DNA from: Heliocidaris tuberculata
Taxonomy: Eukaryota; Echinodermata; Echinoidea; Camarodonta; Echinometridae
Direction of reading: 5' to 3'
Length of the DNA stretch: 64,000 nucleotides
NCBI GenBank assembly: GCA_025618425.1
Contig: CM046844.1
Location: 681,253-745,252 of the forward strand
The notes beneath the pieces were generated by a model, which worked only from the letters and a program-made list of their open reading frames with translations, had not been told where the DNA came from and did no database searches. A program made the position numbers and the translations under genes. Below, piece by piece: positions 37,013 to 47,445 of the stretch (positions within the stretch are counted from its first letter, which is position 1; every line of letters begins with the position of its first letter).

Positions 37013-39711
37013 AAGAGGTCTATTCGGACATTGCTATCAATTTTTGGCCTAGTAAACTTGGGATCTTATTCTGAGGTGATTTTTGCCACGGGACCAGTTT
37101 AGACTACTGACATAATTTAGTGAAATATCCTAACTCACACTTTTATTGAATTGTCAATCATGGAAGCTCTCTTTCCAAGTTTCCTACCGTTATTTTGGAG
37201 CTTTCAAAAGCTAGATCACTTCCACTTCTGTGCATTTTGCCCAATTATCTGGTACTTACTGATATAGCCCCTGCACACATGCATAATTATCATTACATAA
37301 AATAATTCTTAAAACCCTACATACATGTATCAATCATCTGAAAAAGGAGCCTTTGCACAATTTTCACAAGAGCAATTACATAATGGGAAGGAATAAATTC
37401 ATATTACAATATTTTATTTTATGATAAGTTCTGTGGTAGAAGAGATGTCTTCAATATTCATTTTAATGCTGTTGTAATGTTCACTGTAAAAATCTTGTTT
37501 ATGTTCGCAGCTCTTTGGGGTTTTCTTTCAAGTGTAAACATTTTTGAAAATTGGGGCGAACGATTGTCAATAACTGACATTTTCACGTGGCAGTATCAAA
37601 TTTTGTTTGACAAATTGAAAAGGGTCCTAAAGCTCCGCACACGTAATAAAAGAATGCAAATCTTTATTTTGAAGCTGACTGATGTGAATTTCACCCTGAT
37701 TTCCAAATAATGATATTACAGAAATAAAGGAAAATTAATATTTTTTATGCAAACCTCAATGAAATTCTCGTTGCTATTAAGTAGTCCTAGCAAAAATTTC
37801 ATGCACTGAACATGGCGCATTGCACATATTTGCTTTAGGACCCCGAACTCCTAACTCCTTAAGTGGCAGTGCTCCCTTAGGGTTAGGGTTAACCCTAACA
37901 CTATGGAGTTATAGGACCCCTTGCCATACATGATAAATTATTTTTGTTCACATGGGTCTAGATAATTATACAGACTGTATACTTTTCGATGCTGCTTCTA
38001 TGGTAGACCGATGTGAGGACAAATAATATTAATCTCAATTCCTGGTAGATACTTGTTAGAGGGTCAAAACACGATAAGTACATATTGTGCAAACATTGAT
38101 AAAAGCTATTTGATAAAGCCTCAAGGAAAGTGCTTGGAATTCAAGAAGTAAATTTTCTATATATTTACAATTATCATTTTTTCGCAGCCCATAGACTATA
38201 TACTATTAATAACTTTATAAGCTGGGTTGTGATGGCATTCTAAATAAATATGAGAGGTTTGGAGTACCGAAATGTCACTTGTCAGGGAAGTTGTCGCTGG
38301 TCTTGGCTAGTGCTGTAACCAAACCACCATACCAAAATGAAGTTCGCTGAAACATAGCACTTCCGAACCGAACAGAACATACATGTAATTGTCTGGTTCA
38401 GCAGTTTGGTAAAATAATTAGACGTAATAAGAGGAGCAAATGAGATGGTTATTTGATGCCAAAAAATAGTGGTTTGTGGACAAGTTTTGACACAAATTTC
38501 ATTGGCGACAGATTTCATTTGCATTTCATATTTCTTGAAGACGACCAGTCGTGATCGTTTAATAGGTAAAGAATTAATCGTTAATCGTTTCACCTGTTTT
38601 TTTAACAGTTCATATTTCTTGAAGACGACCTGCCGAAATAATTTTTGTTAAGAAAAGAATAAATTCGTCAAGTAAATCGTTTCACCTGTTTCGTTAGCTG
38701 TTCATAATTCTTGAAGACAAACCCACTGAAATAATTTCCATCGTTACTCGTTAGGAAAAGAATTAATTTGTCAAGTAAATTGTTTCACCTCTGTTTCTCT
38801 AACGGTTCATATTTCTTGAAGACGACCCTCCGAAATTATTTTCATTGTCAGGTAAAGAATTATTTCCTCAACTTCTCAAGTGCATTGTTTCACCTGTTTC
38901 GTTAGCAGTTCATATTTCTTGAAGACGACCCGCTGAAATGATTTTCATCATTAGGAAAAAATTTAATCTGTCAAGTAAATCACATCACCTCTGTTTCGTT
39001 AGCGGTTCATAATTCTTGAAGACGACCCACCAACATTATTTTCATCGTCAGAAGAAGAATTAATTTGTCAAGTAAACAAATCATTTCACCTCTGTTTCGT
39101 TCGCGTTTTATATTGAAGACAGCCTGATGTAAATATGATTACCATTTAGTAAAGAAAGAATTTGACTTGCGTCTATTTGGTTTGCATTTTATAAATGTCG
39201 AAGGAGCTACGCGCCTGGAATTTTTCTTTTTTCATTTGTGGAATTGTGCATGTACAAAAACTTACCAAACACCGAGCGAACCGGCCGGTGGTTCGGCAAA
39301 AATTGCAGAACCTTCCCAAAAAGAATCGAACCTGAACATGGCGGTTGAGTTACAGCACTATCTTGGCGTTATGACGGTTTTTGATGAAACGAACCCCAGA
39401 ATTTTATTGCCGGATTTTTAAAATTCAGCTAGCACAGCACACTCACTCACACAGCAAACACACATGGCCTGGCAACGTATGGGACTAATCAGTCTGAAAA
39501 ATACAGTTCTTCAATGACATTACGATCGAGAATTTTTTTTTAAAAAGTAAAAAACACGACAATCATACCTCCAAAAATACATGATATAACAAACTCTACC
39601 TTGAATATTCTTTGGAGTGCATTTGGATTGGATTGCCCCTCGCAGAAGAGGTGAATTGAGCCGAACAACCTGCACCGTCCGACAGAGTAGTCTCGTCCCA
39701 ACAAACGCCAT
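32340..39711 (-). CDS. NDUFB5: NDUFB5, NADH:ubiquinone oxidoreductase beta subcomplex 5
   Basis: NDUFB5 (SGDH) is an accessory subunit in the membrane arm of mitochondrial complex I. Six exons (39711-39600, 36851-36754, 36218-36152, 34615-34554, 33596-33490, 32454-32340) join in frame to 186 aa, close to the 189 aa of the human protein. An Arg-rich acid-free N-terminus ([18 protein letters not shown]) fits a mitochondrial presequence. One transmembrane helix spans about residues 72-92 ([20 protein letters not shown]), followed by the family hallmark [18 protein letters not shown], a charged helix and the C-terminal GHWYYYP motif. All introns are GT-AG. The start ATG has good context (ACAAAATGGCG). 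The gene is complete and looks functional. It converges on PDE6D. Confidence 0.95.
32768..32918 (+). repeat. 21-bp minisatellite, about seven copies
   Basis: The unit is CCAATTTACAGTAGGCACAA plus G. The first five copies are spaced exactly 21 bp and the last two carry small insertions (GCTAG, TATG). It lies in the last NDUFB5 intron, 314 bp upstream of exon 6 in transcript direction. Confidence 0.9.
32953..33070 (+). repeat. 60-bp tandem duplication
   Basis: Two adjacent copies of AATTCATTAAYATNATGTCT then TCTTTGGTAATGAG then AGATTTATCTTTAATTC (32959-33016 and 33012-33070, sharing an AATTCATTAA border). Confidence 0.7.
33490..33596 (-). CDS. NDUFB5: NDUFB5 exon 5
   Basis: The acceptor is CTTTGTTGTAG|CAC and the donor GGCTAG|GTAAGT. 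It encodes [20 protein letters not shown] and [15 protein letters not shown], aligned with human [20 protein letters not shown]. Confidence 0.94.
33770..34136. mobile_element. TTAA-flanked MITE, copy 2, in NDUFB5 intron 4
   Basis: TTAA at 33766-33769 and 34137-34140 bounds the same element as 7865-8203: ends AGGGTACCAATCAC and GTGATTGGCACACT, with a shared interior. It is 367 bp, longer by a central insertion. Confidence 0.7.
34554..34615 (-). CDS. NDUFB5: NDUFB5 exon 4 (EIPEGY hallmark)
   Basis: The acceptor is TCTATTAATAG|GA and the donor TACAAG|GTAACC. It encodes [20 protein letters not shown], the most conserved part of the family. Confidence 0.96.
34616..36151 (-). other. NDUFB5 intron 3
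   Basis: It contains a GA-rich stretch (34637-34668) and a segment at 35105-35215 with GAGCGCAAAGCGCGAAGTCC and GGGCCCTGGAAGCTCTGGGA that has the look of a dispersed repeat. Nothing else was recognised. Confidence 0.5.
36152..36218 (-). CDS. NDUFB5: NDUFB5 exon 3 (transmembrane helix)
   Basis: The acceptor is CTCAATTTTAG|AGA and the donor TTTATTG|GTAAGG. Its 67 nt encode [20 protein letters not shown] and FI, essentially the whole membrane-spanning helix. Confidence 0.93.
36754..36851 (-). CDS. NDUFB5: NDUFB5 exon 2
   Basis: The acceptor is (CT)n-GAACATGTAG|CT and the donor GCTGTG|GTGAGT. It encodes [20 protein letters not shown] and [12 protein letters not shown], matching the family RPSRFYDRRFLK region before the membrane helix. 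Confidence 0.9.
36861..37007 (+). repeat. (GA)n microsatellite abutting NDUFB5 exon 2
   Basis: Two GA runs (36861-36881, 36941-37007). On the transcribed minus strand they read (CT)n and supply the polypyrimidine tract of the exon 2 acceptor at 36851. Confidence 0.85.
37880..37897. repeat. head-to-head telomere-motif palindrome
   Basis: GTTAGGGTTAACCCTAAC is a perfect 18-bp palindrome joining TTAGGG-type and CCCTAA-type motifs. Confidence 0.7.
38519..39118 (+). repeat. diverged tandem array, about 100-bp unit, seven copies
   Basis: CATATTTCTTGAAGACGACC (or close) recurs at about 38528, 38617, 38709, 38812, 38916, 39012 and 39110. Between copies are conserved words GAAATNATTTTCATCGT, AGAATTAATTTGTCAAGTAA and TTTCACCTGTTTCGTTAGC. 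The spacing is 90-104 bp. It lies within NDUFB5 intron 1. Confidence 0.8.
39600..39711 (-). CDS. NDUFB5: NDUFB5 exon 1 (coding part)
   Basis: The ATG is at 39711-39709 and the donor is ATTCAAG|GTAGAG. It encodes residues 1-37 plus one base, the mitochondrial presequence rich in Arg and Leu without acidic residues. Confidence 0.88.
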
Positions 39712-39723
39712 TTTGTCCAGCTA

Positions 39724-39785
39724 CAGCTCGCGGGGACCGCGGCGCCCCGCGCGCCGCGCCGGGAGGGCCTAGGGCCGGGGGGATA
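39724..39785 (-). promoter_or_regulatory. GC/CpG-rich block immediately 5' of NDUFB5 ATG
   Basis: About 60 bp of almost pure G/C (CGCGGGGACCGCGGCGCCCC on plus) begins 13-20 bp upstream of the NDUFB5 start codon and contrasts sharply with its surroundings. It is probably the core promoter or 5' UTR, TATA-less in the transcribed direction. Transcript data would fix the start site. Confidence 0.5.
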
Positions 39786-40012
39786 AAAAGAGGATGTAGT
39801 ACTTCACAAATCAATGTCAGTGATTTAGTTTAGTCGTTTTCTTATCCTCACAGTCGGAGCTATGATAGACCTCCTCTTTTCTTTGCATCTTAAAATCTGC
39901 CTTTACTTGAAATTAATTATATAAGTGACTATGAAGCATCAATAGAAAATTTATCATTTATGAAATTAAGGACTATTGTTACACCCAAACTTTGAATTTT
40001 TTATTATATGTT

Positions 40013-40262
40013 GGGAGCCAACACACTTAAGACTACATTTTGTCTTCTTGTCTTCCTGTTGGCTCCCTCCACAATGATATAGTGTGTATTCCCCTCTTTC
40101 ATTCTGTTTTGATATGCTTTGTTATCATTGATTTCATTATAATTGTTGATGACTTATGTTTGTACATTTGTAATGTACTCTTTTTAATGTACTTGCCTAA
40201 TGGGCTTTCGCTCACATGTACATGTATTTTTTATTGTTGTGGAGAATAAATAAATGACTAAA
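40013..40262 (+). repeat. probable 3' end of a non-LTR retrotransposon
   Basis: A stem pairs GGGAGCCAACA (40013-40023) with TGTTGGCTCCC (40057-40067). It is followed by T-rich DNA, then GCCTAATGGGCTTTCGCTCA, and a terminal AATAAATAAATGAC with short repeats. This pattern fits the 3' UTR of an L2/CR1-like element. No reverse transcriptase is visible. Confidence 0.35.
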
Positions 40263-42847
40263 ATGATTACTAAAAATGAGGTATCTTCTTCTTCTCGATC
40301 ATCTCTCAATTTTGTCTTTTCTACGTACCTCAAATCATCTCTTCCATTTCTCTCCTTGTATGTGTACAATATGTTAAGAATGAATTATTCTCTTATATAC
40401 TGTTATACATAACCCTCACCTTACCCCCCCCCCAGTAAATATGACTCTAGCACACGTCTTTTTTAATCCCCATTGCCCCCATCTTCCTCAAATGAAACCG
40501 TCTCTTCTTTCATAACTATATCTGTCTCTTTTTCTCTCTAAAATGGCTTTTTTAATAAAAGTGCGATCTCAAAGATGGGTTCACAGTGACCAAAACCTAT
40601 GCTAGCATGTTCGTTGCCCCCCCCCCCCCCAAGAAAAAAATATTAATAATAAATGAATAAATAATAAGAGCAAAATACATATATCAAAAATAATTACTAG
40701 AATAATAATGATAATTGTTTTCGATTTTGTTTTCTCTTTGTTTGATTTAATGTTTCATATATTTTGTAAACATATTTATGACCCCTGGCTTTGGTTAAAG
40801 GATCCTGGACCCATCACTTACATATGCACTTTCAAAACATATGCATCTTCACATCAGACAACCTTGCACACTCTCACAACAAAAAATAAAGGTTAAGAAC
40901 AAAATACAGTCAAAATTCAATATCAACATGTTCATGATATATTTCTTTTTGCTCATAATTCAGTATTACAAATACACTCGAAATGTAACATGGTTTCATT
41001 AACAAATATTGAGCTTGTTTTTGTGATCAATACAAAAATCATGGGTCACTAAAATAATTAGTGTTCATCCTATTACACAGATACGCTGCATTCTATAATA
41101 AAAATATACAGATAAGGAAAGTTTGTTGTAATAATAGATCCCAGTATTCAGATATTGGGTTGCATTATGAAGTTAAGAACAAGTTAAGAAAGTCATTTGG
41201 GGATAAGGGATGGTATTCTTTAAGCCAACGCACAACGCATACAATTGGTCTGCAATCTGATTTCAGAAGACTAATGTAATAGCATTTAATATAAACATAA
41301 ACACATAAAATATTTTGATTGACCTTCCAAATAGCCATAGCCAAATGTAGCCTATACTGCGAGCTTTCTAGTCGGAGAAAAGGCCAAATCGACTCTTAGT
41401 CGTATTGATGTCAGAGCAATCTTACAATTCTCTACAATTTGAAACTGATTTCGCCTTTATTCCAGGTATAACGCTGACAGCGCACCAAAATCCTACGTTT
41501 AGCATTTATATTATTGTTCAGAACCTGAATCAGATAGATTTTATTTGTTATAATGCTCTTATTTAATGCCATTGCGATTTATTTCCCAAATCTGATCGCA
41601 GTCAATCATATAGTGTGCGGTGGGCTTTAAATAATTTCATCTCGATTTTATGGATTTTGTTTTTGTAATTGTAACTTTTAATCTGAACATTTGCTCAGTA
41701 TCCAATAAAGGGCCATGAGTTTGTTATGACAATTCAATTTGTCCCTAAAATAAAGATAAAATTATGTTCTGAATATACCACACCATAATTTTACATTTCA
41801 TAACAAACTGCAATGAGCAAAGCAATTTGGATAGTCTATGGCTGCAAAATATAAAAAAATAAAGAAAAAGATTACCATAAAGTAAATAGTTTGTCTTGAG
41901 CTGCAATACAAAGTAATTTACAAACTCACTAGCGGACATTAACTTCTTTACCAGGATATAATGTGTTTTCTAGTTGGCAAATTTGACAATGAAACATAAG
42001 TACATGTAATATTCAACACCACAACTTTTCCCTGTATTTATGACAAAATCCTTTTGACACTTGGGATTAAGAATATGATTGCGACATTATGTAGTAAAAA
42101 TTTTTCATATGTAATGTGAAGTTTCAGATAGATTTCCAGGAAATTACATACATGTATATGCTACATGTCCACAATCAAGCACATGTCTTCTGATTATCAA
42201 GTGAGGTAAAAACCCATCATAGACAGGCTGCAGCATCACTAATATATATTTCAAAATGGAACAGAGATTAATTCCTTTTCCAAGCTATTCATCAACTAAT
42301 TACTTTCTTATAACTAATAAATAATCTATATCTTACATGTATGTACATACTTAAAATTATGCTACTTTGAAAATCACTCTTGTTAAGAGAAGACATATCA
42401 GAAAATATCTTATGCATAAGCCATAAATAGTAAAAATACATAGATTCTTGCATATAAATATTCTACAATAAGTTCGACTTTATGTAACTACATTGTACTA
42501 CTTGAAAAAAAATACCTAATAAATATTCTATTTCTCTCTAGACTTTCTTTCAAGATGAAGAACCTTTAATTATAGTAAGTGCATATTTTAAAGGAAGCAA
42601 TAGTTATGCAATTATAAGAAAGTACTCATAACACTATACAATATATGAATATTTACTGTACATATAAAAATAGAAAAATATTATTATTGCAAGCTTTAGG
42701 AATATCTCTGTATGACAGTACACAAAGTCAAGATTGCAATAGTAGATACATAAAATGGACGGTGAATGGAATTAAAAGGAATGGTGAATAAAATGCCATT
42801 TACATGTAAGCTTCTTATATCCTTATATTAATTGTTGGTAACTAATG
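40263..42847. other. AT-rich spacer between NDUFB5 and the inverted-repeat element
   Basis: Apart from the MITE at 41222-41627 it holds a C15 run (40616-40630) and no recognisable exon. Confidence 0.5.
41222..41627. mobile_element. AAGCCCACTGCACAC MITE, copy 2
   Basis: The ends AAGCCAACGCACAACGCATA and ATAGTGTGCGGTGGGCTT match those of 20366-20785, as does the interior (TCGGAGAAAAGGCCAAATCG, GTTCAGAACCTGAATCAG). It is flanked by CTTTAA on both sides. Confidence 0.75.
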
Positions 42848-42887
42848 ATGTTTCTCTTCAGATGATCTTTGTAGGTTTGCATGGTGG

Positions 42888-43497
42888 AGTTTATAACGTG
42901 GAGAAGGTTTACGGTTCACCATGTGTAGTTAGAAGAAAGGAAATATAGGCAGAAATTGAAATGGAAAGACGAGAAAGGATGAGAAGAGGGAAATAGAGGT
43001 ATTCTTTCTTGAAAATGAGTGAAATCCTGAAAAGGACTGTAAACCAGATGAGATGAGCTGAATGTGGCTTGAGTAGCGATGGTTTGAGTAGTAGCAGGTT
43101 GAAGTGAAGAGAGGTTACTCGACGTTTCGGGCAGGTTGACTGTCCGTCTTCAGGAGTGAAGGATGCTGTTGTTGTTATTGATTAGTGTTTTATGGCAATC
43201 AGTCAATTTTGACTATTATCACCAACTATATATATATTTATTTTTTTAAAACAAAATTTAATTGACTTCTCTCTTCTTTTTTTTTGTATTCTTTTTCTAA
43301 ACGAGCGGGGGGTTCTTATGGCGTGAGTGCGGACGTCGGAGGAATCGGCGGCCGGTGGGGCCGGCGGCGGGTGTGTCGGTGGTGGCGCTGTGACGTCACC
43401 CTCTTCTCATCCTTTCTCGTCTTTCCATTTCAATTTCTGCCTGTATTTCCTTTCTTCTAACTACACATGGTGAACTGTAAACCTTCTCCACGTTGAT
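42888..43497. mobile_element. inverted-repeat element, about 100-bp arms, CpG-rich core
   Basis: The left arm 42888-42990 (AACGTGGAGAAGGTTTACGG and on) is repeated in inverse at 43397-43497 with only a few differences. The outer flanks carry the direct repeat GATGTTTCTCTT (42848-42859 and 43495-43506), a possible target duplication. The interior includes a GACGTTTCGGGCAGG...GTCTTCAG motif (43121-43153) typical of Penelope-like element remnants and a CpG-rich segment at 43303-43402. No coding capacity. Confidence 0.6.
43121..43153 (-). other. hammerhead-ribozyme-like core (candidate)
   Basis: On the minus strand the segment reads CTGAAGA, a possible stem-loop CGGACAG/CTGCCCG around TCAAC, then AAACGTC. 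The order CUGANGA - stem II - GAAA - GUC is that of hammerhead ribozymes known from Penelope-like elements. The last G of the stem doubles as the core G and stem III has no loop, so the motif is incomplete or degenerate. Confidence 0.3.
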
Positions 43498-43571
43498 GTT
43501 TCTCTTGTTTGACACAAGTCTAAGTGAAAGGATATATCTTCAAGCAATTGAAGGTATACCAGTCATTAATC

Positions 43572-43769
43572 TTCCTTCAAAAATAAATTCAAATTATTCA
43601 AATCATTAGATCTTCTTCAAAAGTCCTAAAAATCCTTCATCTCCTTCAAAAATAAATTTAAATTATTTAAATCATCAGATCTTCTTCGAAAGTCCTAAAA
43701 ATCCTTAATCTCCTTCAAAAATATAAATCATTTAAGTCATTAGATCTTCTTCAAAAGTCCTAAAAATTT
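43572..43769 (+). repeat. 68-bp tandem repeat, three copies
   Basis: CCTTCAAAAATAAATT, CATTAGATCTTCTTCAAAAG and TCCTAAAAAT recur from 43572, 43638 and 43709. Confidence 0.85.
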
Positions 43770-45377
43770 TAATATACAGTATTTTGATATGAGGGTAAAA
43801 ATCTCAGAAGAAGGGTTCCAACTATCATACAAAAAAGTGACAACACAAAAACCTACACCATACAGCCTAAATTTTTCAACTTTGGAGAGGATAATCATGA
43901 TCATTTTTTCAATTTTCATCATGTTATTTGTCACTTCTGGGTATGACGAATTCCTTTATGCCATTATTCTATGCAGTCCAGTCTGTGGCATTCAAATCAA
44001 TACATGTAATGAACTATACATTCAAATGTATACATTTCTACATATCACCTTGTTCAAACATTTCTACACAAAAGTTCAGAGAGTACAGAAAGTCAATGTC
44101 AAATTAAAAACTTGTATGAGCACGATCAATGTTTTGCAGAAAGGCACAAACTGGGTATACTTCTTCAATCATACAATTTGTTCAATATTCAAATTAAATG
44201 TCTGAAAAAGAGAATGAAATACTTTTAAAATGGAAAAGTAGAAGGCACAACTCTTTTCAATTAAAACATATTTTAAAATCTTTAAAAAAAAAACAATTTG
44301 AGCTGAGGCTGAACCTTATAAAACAAGAAACATGTTAGATCCTGTAAACAAAAATCATATTGAAAGATGTCTAGTAATAACAGACATAATAAGTTGCATT
44401 TGTATAAATGCCTGAATCTCATACACATGAATTCTCCATATTTATGTGTATTGCTGATTCCACTGATTATCTCTCATTGCCTCATCTACTGCCAAGTGCA
44501 AAAGGTTTAGACAAAGTAAATTTGAGTAAAAGGCGATTCCATGTCTTTTTCCAATTATTTCATTCAAAATTGAAAAATCTCTTGCTATGACTATTGACAG
44601 ATGATAGTGATACTAAAAGAACCATTAGTAAATGGTGATATCAAAACATTTTTTAATTTATTGAAGTAAATGAAAAAACGTCAAATTTTGTAGGGGACAC
44701 ACGGCATGGAATGCCCTAAAGCATAGTAGGGTTAATACACTACTCAGCTTGATCTCACCTAACTCATATCTGTATCATAAAAATCATAAATAATTCATCT
44801 TCAATTCACCTTATAAAAAAAATCAGTTCATCTAATATTTCATCATTTATACTTTCTCCATTTTGTTCATATATTCAACTTGCTTTTTACAAAACTTTAC
44901 AAAATTGAGTTGATTTGAGTAAGTGTAGCTGCAATAAATTTCAAGTGTTTTTACATTCATTCATTTATTGATTGGTTAAAATAGAAGGTGTGTAAGCTTA
45001 TCATAACTTGAAGATTTGAGAGTTTATTAATAAGATGAAAAAAATACAAGAAAAGGCCTCTAAGACGTATTGATTAGAACCACAAAGTATGGCACCTTCA
45101 AATAAATTGGTTGCCTGAAGTGACAGAAAAGATGAACAATCTTCATTATGAAGAAATGGCAACACTGGACATGCTGTCAATGCATAACCTGCTACATTCA
45201 CAGGCCTTAGTGGTTCTTGCACAGCGCACGTTTGTCAGACTTGACACTCCTGGTGCTCCACAATTTAAAGGGATAAGGCTGTCACATATTACAATCAAAT
45301 AATAGGCTATTCATTCTTGCACCCTGTTTCTTTTGAAATAAATGCCTCATAAACAAAATTAATGAAATTAATATAAA
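43770..45377. other. spacer, no gene identified
   Basis: Several open frames of 60-140 codons lack recognisable protein or good splice sites. A less AT-rich 190-bp stretch at 45100-45290 is open on both strands and may be an old repeat fragment. Confidence 0.4.
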
Positions 45378-45407
45378 CTAGAAATTTAATTCGTCACTGA
45401 AGACGAA

Positions 45408-47010
45408 TTAGGTGGTCTGTCTACCCGTTGGTAAATTGCTAAGATGTGATAATATTTGTGCAAGATAATATTTCTGATAATGTTGACAATGTATTGAGAC
45501 TTGCGTCAAAGAAAATCGGACAATTTCATATTGCATTATACATCGGATATTAACCCATAGGGTTTAATACACGACAGGTAATCAGATTTTGCATAGGGTT
45601 GTACACGAACTACATTCAATTAGACATAACACGCAAAATAAAAAAATTATTACATTGTTTGTGATTTTATATGTTACAGTAGTCGAAGCAAATGGTAAAA
45701 TATGAGGCAAAAAGAAAAAAAAAATTTTTTTTTAAATGGACCCACCGGGATTCGAACCTGGGTCGGCGGGATGGGAGGCAAGTGCTTTACCAATGGACCA
45801 AAAGTTTTCCAATAGAGATAACACGTAGACGAAAAACAGGATTCTCAAATGACATTTTGTACTTAAAAAACGGGCATGATCCCGACATCTGATCAAAAAT
45901 TGGAGGGCACACTTGTGAAAGCTTATAGTCTCAGCTATAACATACTAAAATTTAGAAGAAAATCGAGCAGAAATAACAGAGATACTGCTCAAAGAAGACG
46001 GGAATGTAGAATCAAGATTTGAGAAAAAGTCATGTCCCATAGAGAATACACGCAAAATGTGAAAAATTGACATACCTCCTTTAATCGCAAAAATACGCCA
46101 TGATGCCTTTGTCAAAATGAAAAATTGTGGTAACTGATCTTGTAGAGAATTGTCTCAGCTACAACATATCAAAATTTGGAAGAAAATCGACAATCTATTA
46201 CTGAAATATTGTCAAATTAATACAAAAATTATGACGTCATTTTTTCAAAATCGAATTTTTGAGTTCATATGCAAATGTGACGACGTTCCGATCCTTCGAC
46301 CCCCAAATTTTTTTCATGAATTCCAATCTACAACTCATAGGCTTTCAGAAAATGTAAAAAAAATGGGGGGTCTCCACGCTTTCTGACGAGCTATGGCGGA
46401 TTCTAGATAGGCATGTTTTTAGCACTTTTTACATTATATTGCCCATTGACGCGCGCACGAATTTGAAAGTTTGACGCGCGCGTGTGGCATTATGGAATGT
46501 CGAGAATGACTGTAAATAGTTGGAAATTGTCAAGAATAGTGTCAGGAATACAAACCATGCGAAAAAACGGCGTTTTTACGTTCTGTACGAGCTGCGCGCG
46601 CACATAACGCGCGCGCGGACGGAAAATTTTGAAATGCTTAAAATGTCCTGAACCGTACTCTCCTTTGATCAAAAAGTGATTTTGAGCATTTCTAAATTTT
46701 GACGCGCGCGTACGTGCGCGTCATGACGTGCGCGCGGATTTTGCTGACATGTTACATTGACCCTTGACCTGAAGTTTATGTGTGTTAAATATGATTCATT
46801 TTTGATGACTTGTTATGAAGATATGATCGATAATGTGATTTCACAAAATGGCGCCTGGATGACGTCACGATGACCTGATGACCTTGAAAAAGATGCCAGA
46901 GCTTGATCTGATATAACCTGATATCTGACGAAAATTTCATAAAAATTGGGTGAGCCGATTTTGAGGAATCATGGTAACAAGAAAGTGTATGAAAAATAAA
47001 AATAAACTAG
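45408..47010 (+). mobile_element. composite repeat unit 1 (GCGCGC/TGACGTCA element)
   Basis: It begins with hairpin AATTCGTCACTGAAGACGAATT (45388-45410) and TTAGGTGGTCTGTC (45408-45421). It contains a tRNA-Gly-like segment (45737-45808), a block with GACGCGCGCG words (46450-46735) and a tail with AAAATGGCGCCTGGATGACG. It ends ..AACAAGAAAGTG..AATAAAAATAAA without a 3' inverted terminus. Unit 2 matches it through most of its length. Confidence 0.7.
45737..45808 (-). pseudogene. tRNA-Gly(CCC)-like segment, copy 1
   Basis: The minus strand has a good B box (GGTTCGAATCC), a T arm, a GGTCCATTGGTAAAGC D-arm-like stretch and a CTCCCAT anticodon-loop-like stretch. The 5' acceptor half (GGAAAAC) cannot pair with GGGTCCA and the anticodon stem does not close, so it is a degenerate tRNA-derived module, perhaps a Pol III promoter of the element. 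Confidence 0.6.
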
Positions 47011-47111
47011 AAATTTAATTCGTCACTGAAGACGAATTAGGTGGTCTGTCACTGTGGCAAATTGCTTTGTCAGATGTGATAATATTTCTGCAAGATTATA
47101 ATCATAATGTT

Positions 47112-47445
47112 GGCGACAATGATGATAAGATGGTCATAGAAGTGATGACAATGACGATAATGATATATTGATAATGATGATCATAATGACAAAAATAATG
47201 AAAATCACCACGATAATCTAAGTGGCATAGCGCCCCTTCAAGTTCAATTTTATGGGTGATTTTTTTAAAAATAATGAAAATCACTGGCGACAATGATGAT
47301 AAGATGGTCATAGAAGTGATGACAATGACGATAATGATATATTGATAATGATGATCATAATGACAAAAATAATGAAAATCACCACGATAATCTAAGTGGC
47401 ATAGCGCCCCTTCAAGTTCAATTTTATGGGTGATTTTTTTAAAAG
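47112..47445 (+). repeat. 174-bp near-perfect tandem duplication
   Basis: GGCGACAATGATGATAAGAT to TGGGTGATTTTTTTAAAA occurs at 47112 and again at 47286 with no obvious differences. 174 is a multiple of three, which creates an accidental 163-codon open frame on the minus strand. Confidence 0.9.

Larger units (their letters stand above)
36852..39599 (-). other. NDUFB5 intron 1
   Basis: It holds (GA)n microsatellites at 36861-36881 and 36941-37007, a short telomere-like palindrome near 37880-37897 and a tandem array at 38519-39118. The rest, 37010-38518, shows no recognisable feature. Confidence 0.6.

Noticed and set aside
45100..45302. Possible coding exon (open on both strands)
   Set aside because: No recognisable protein and no convincing acceptor-donor pair; more likely an old repeat fragment.
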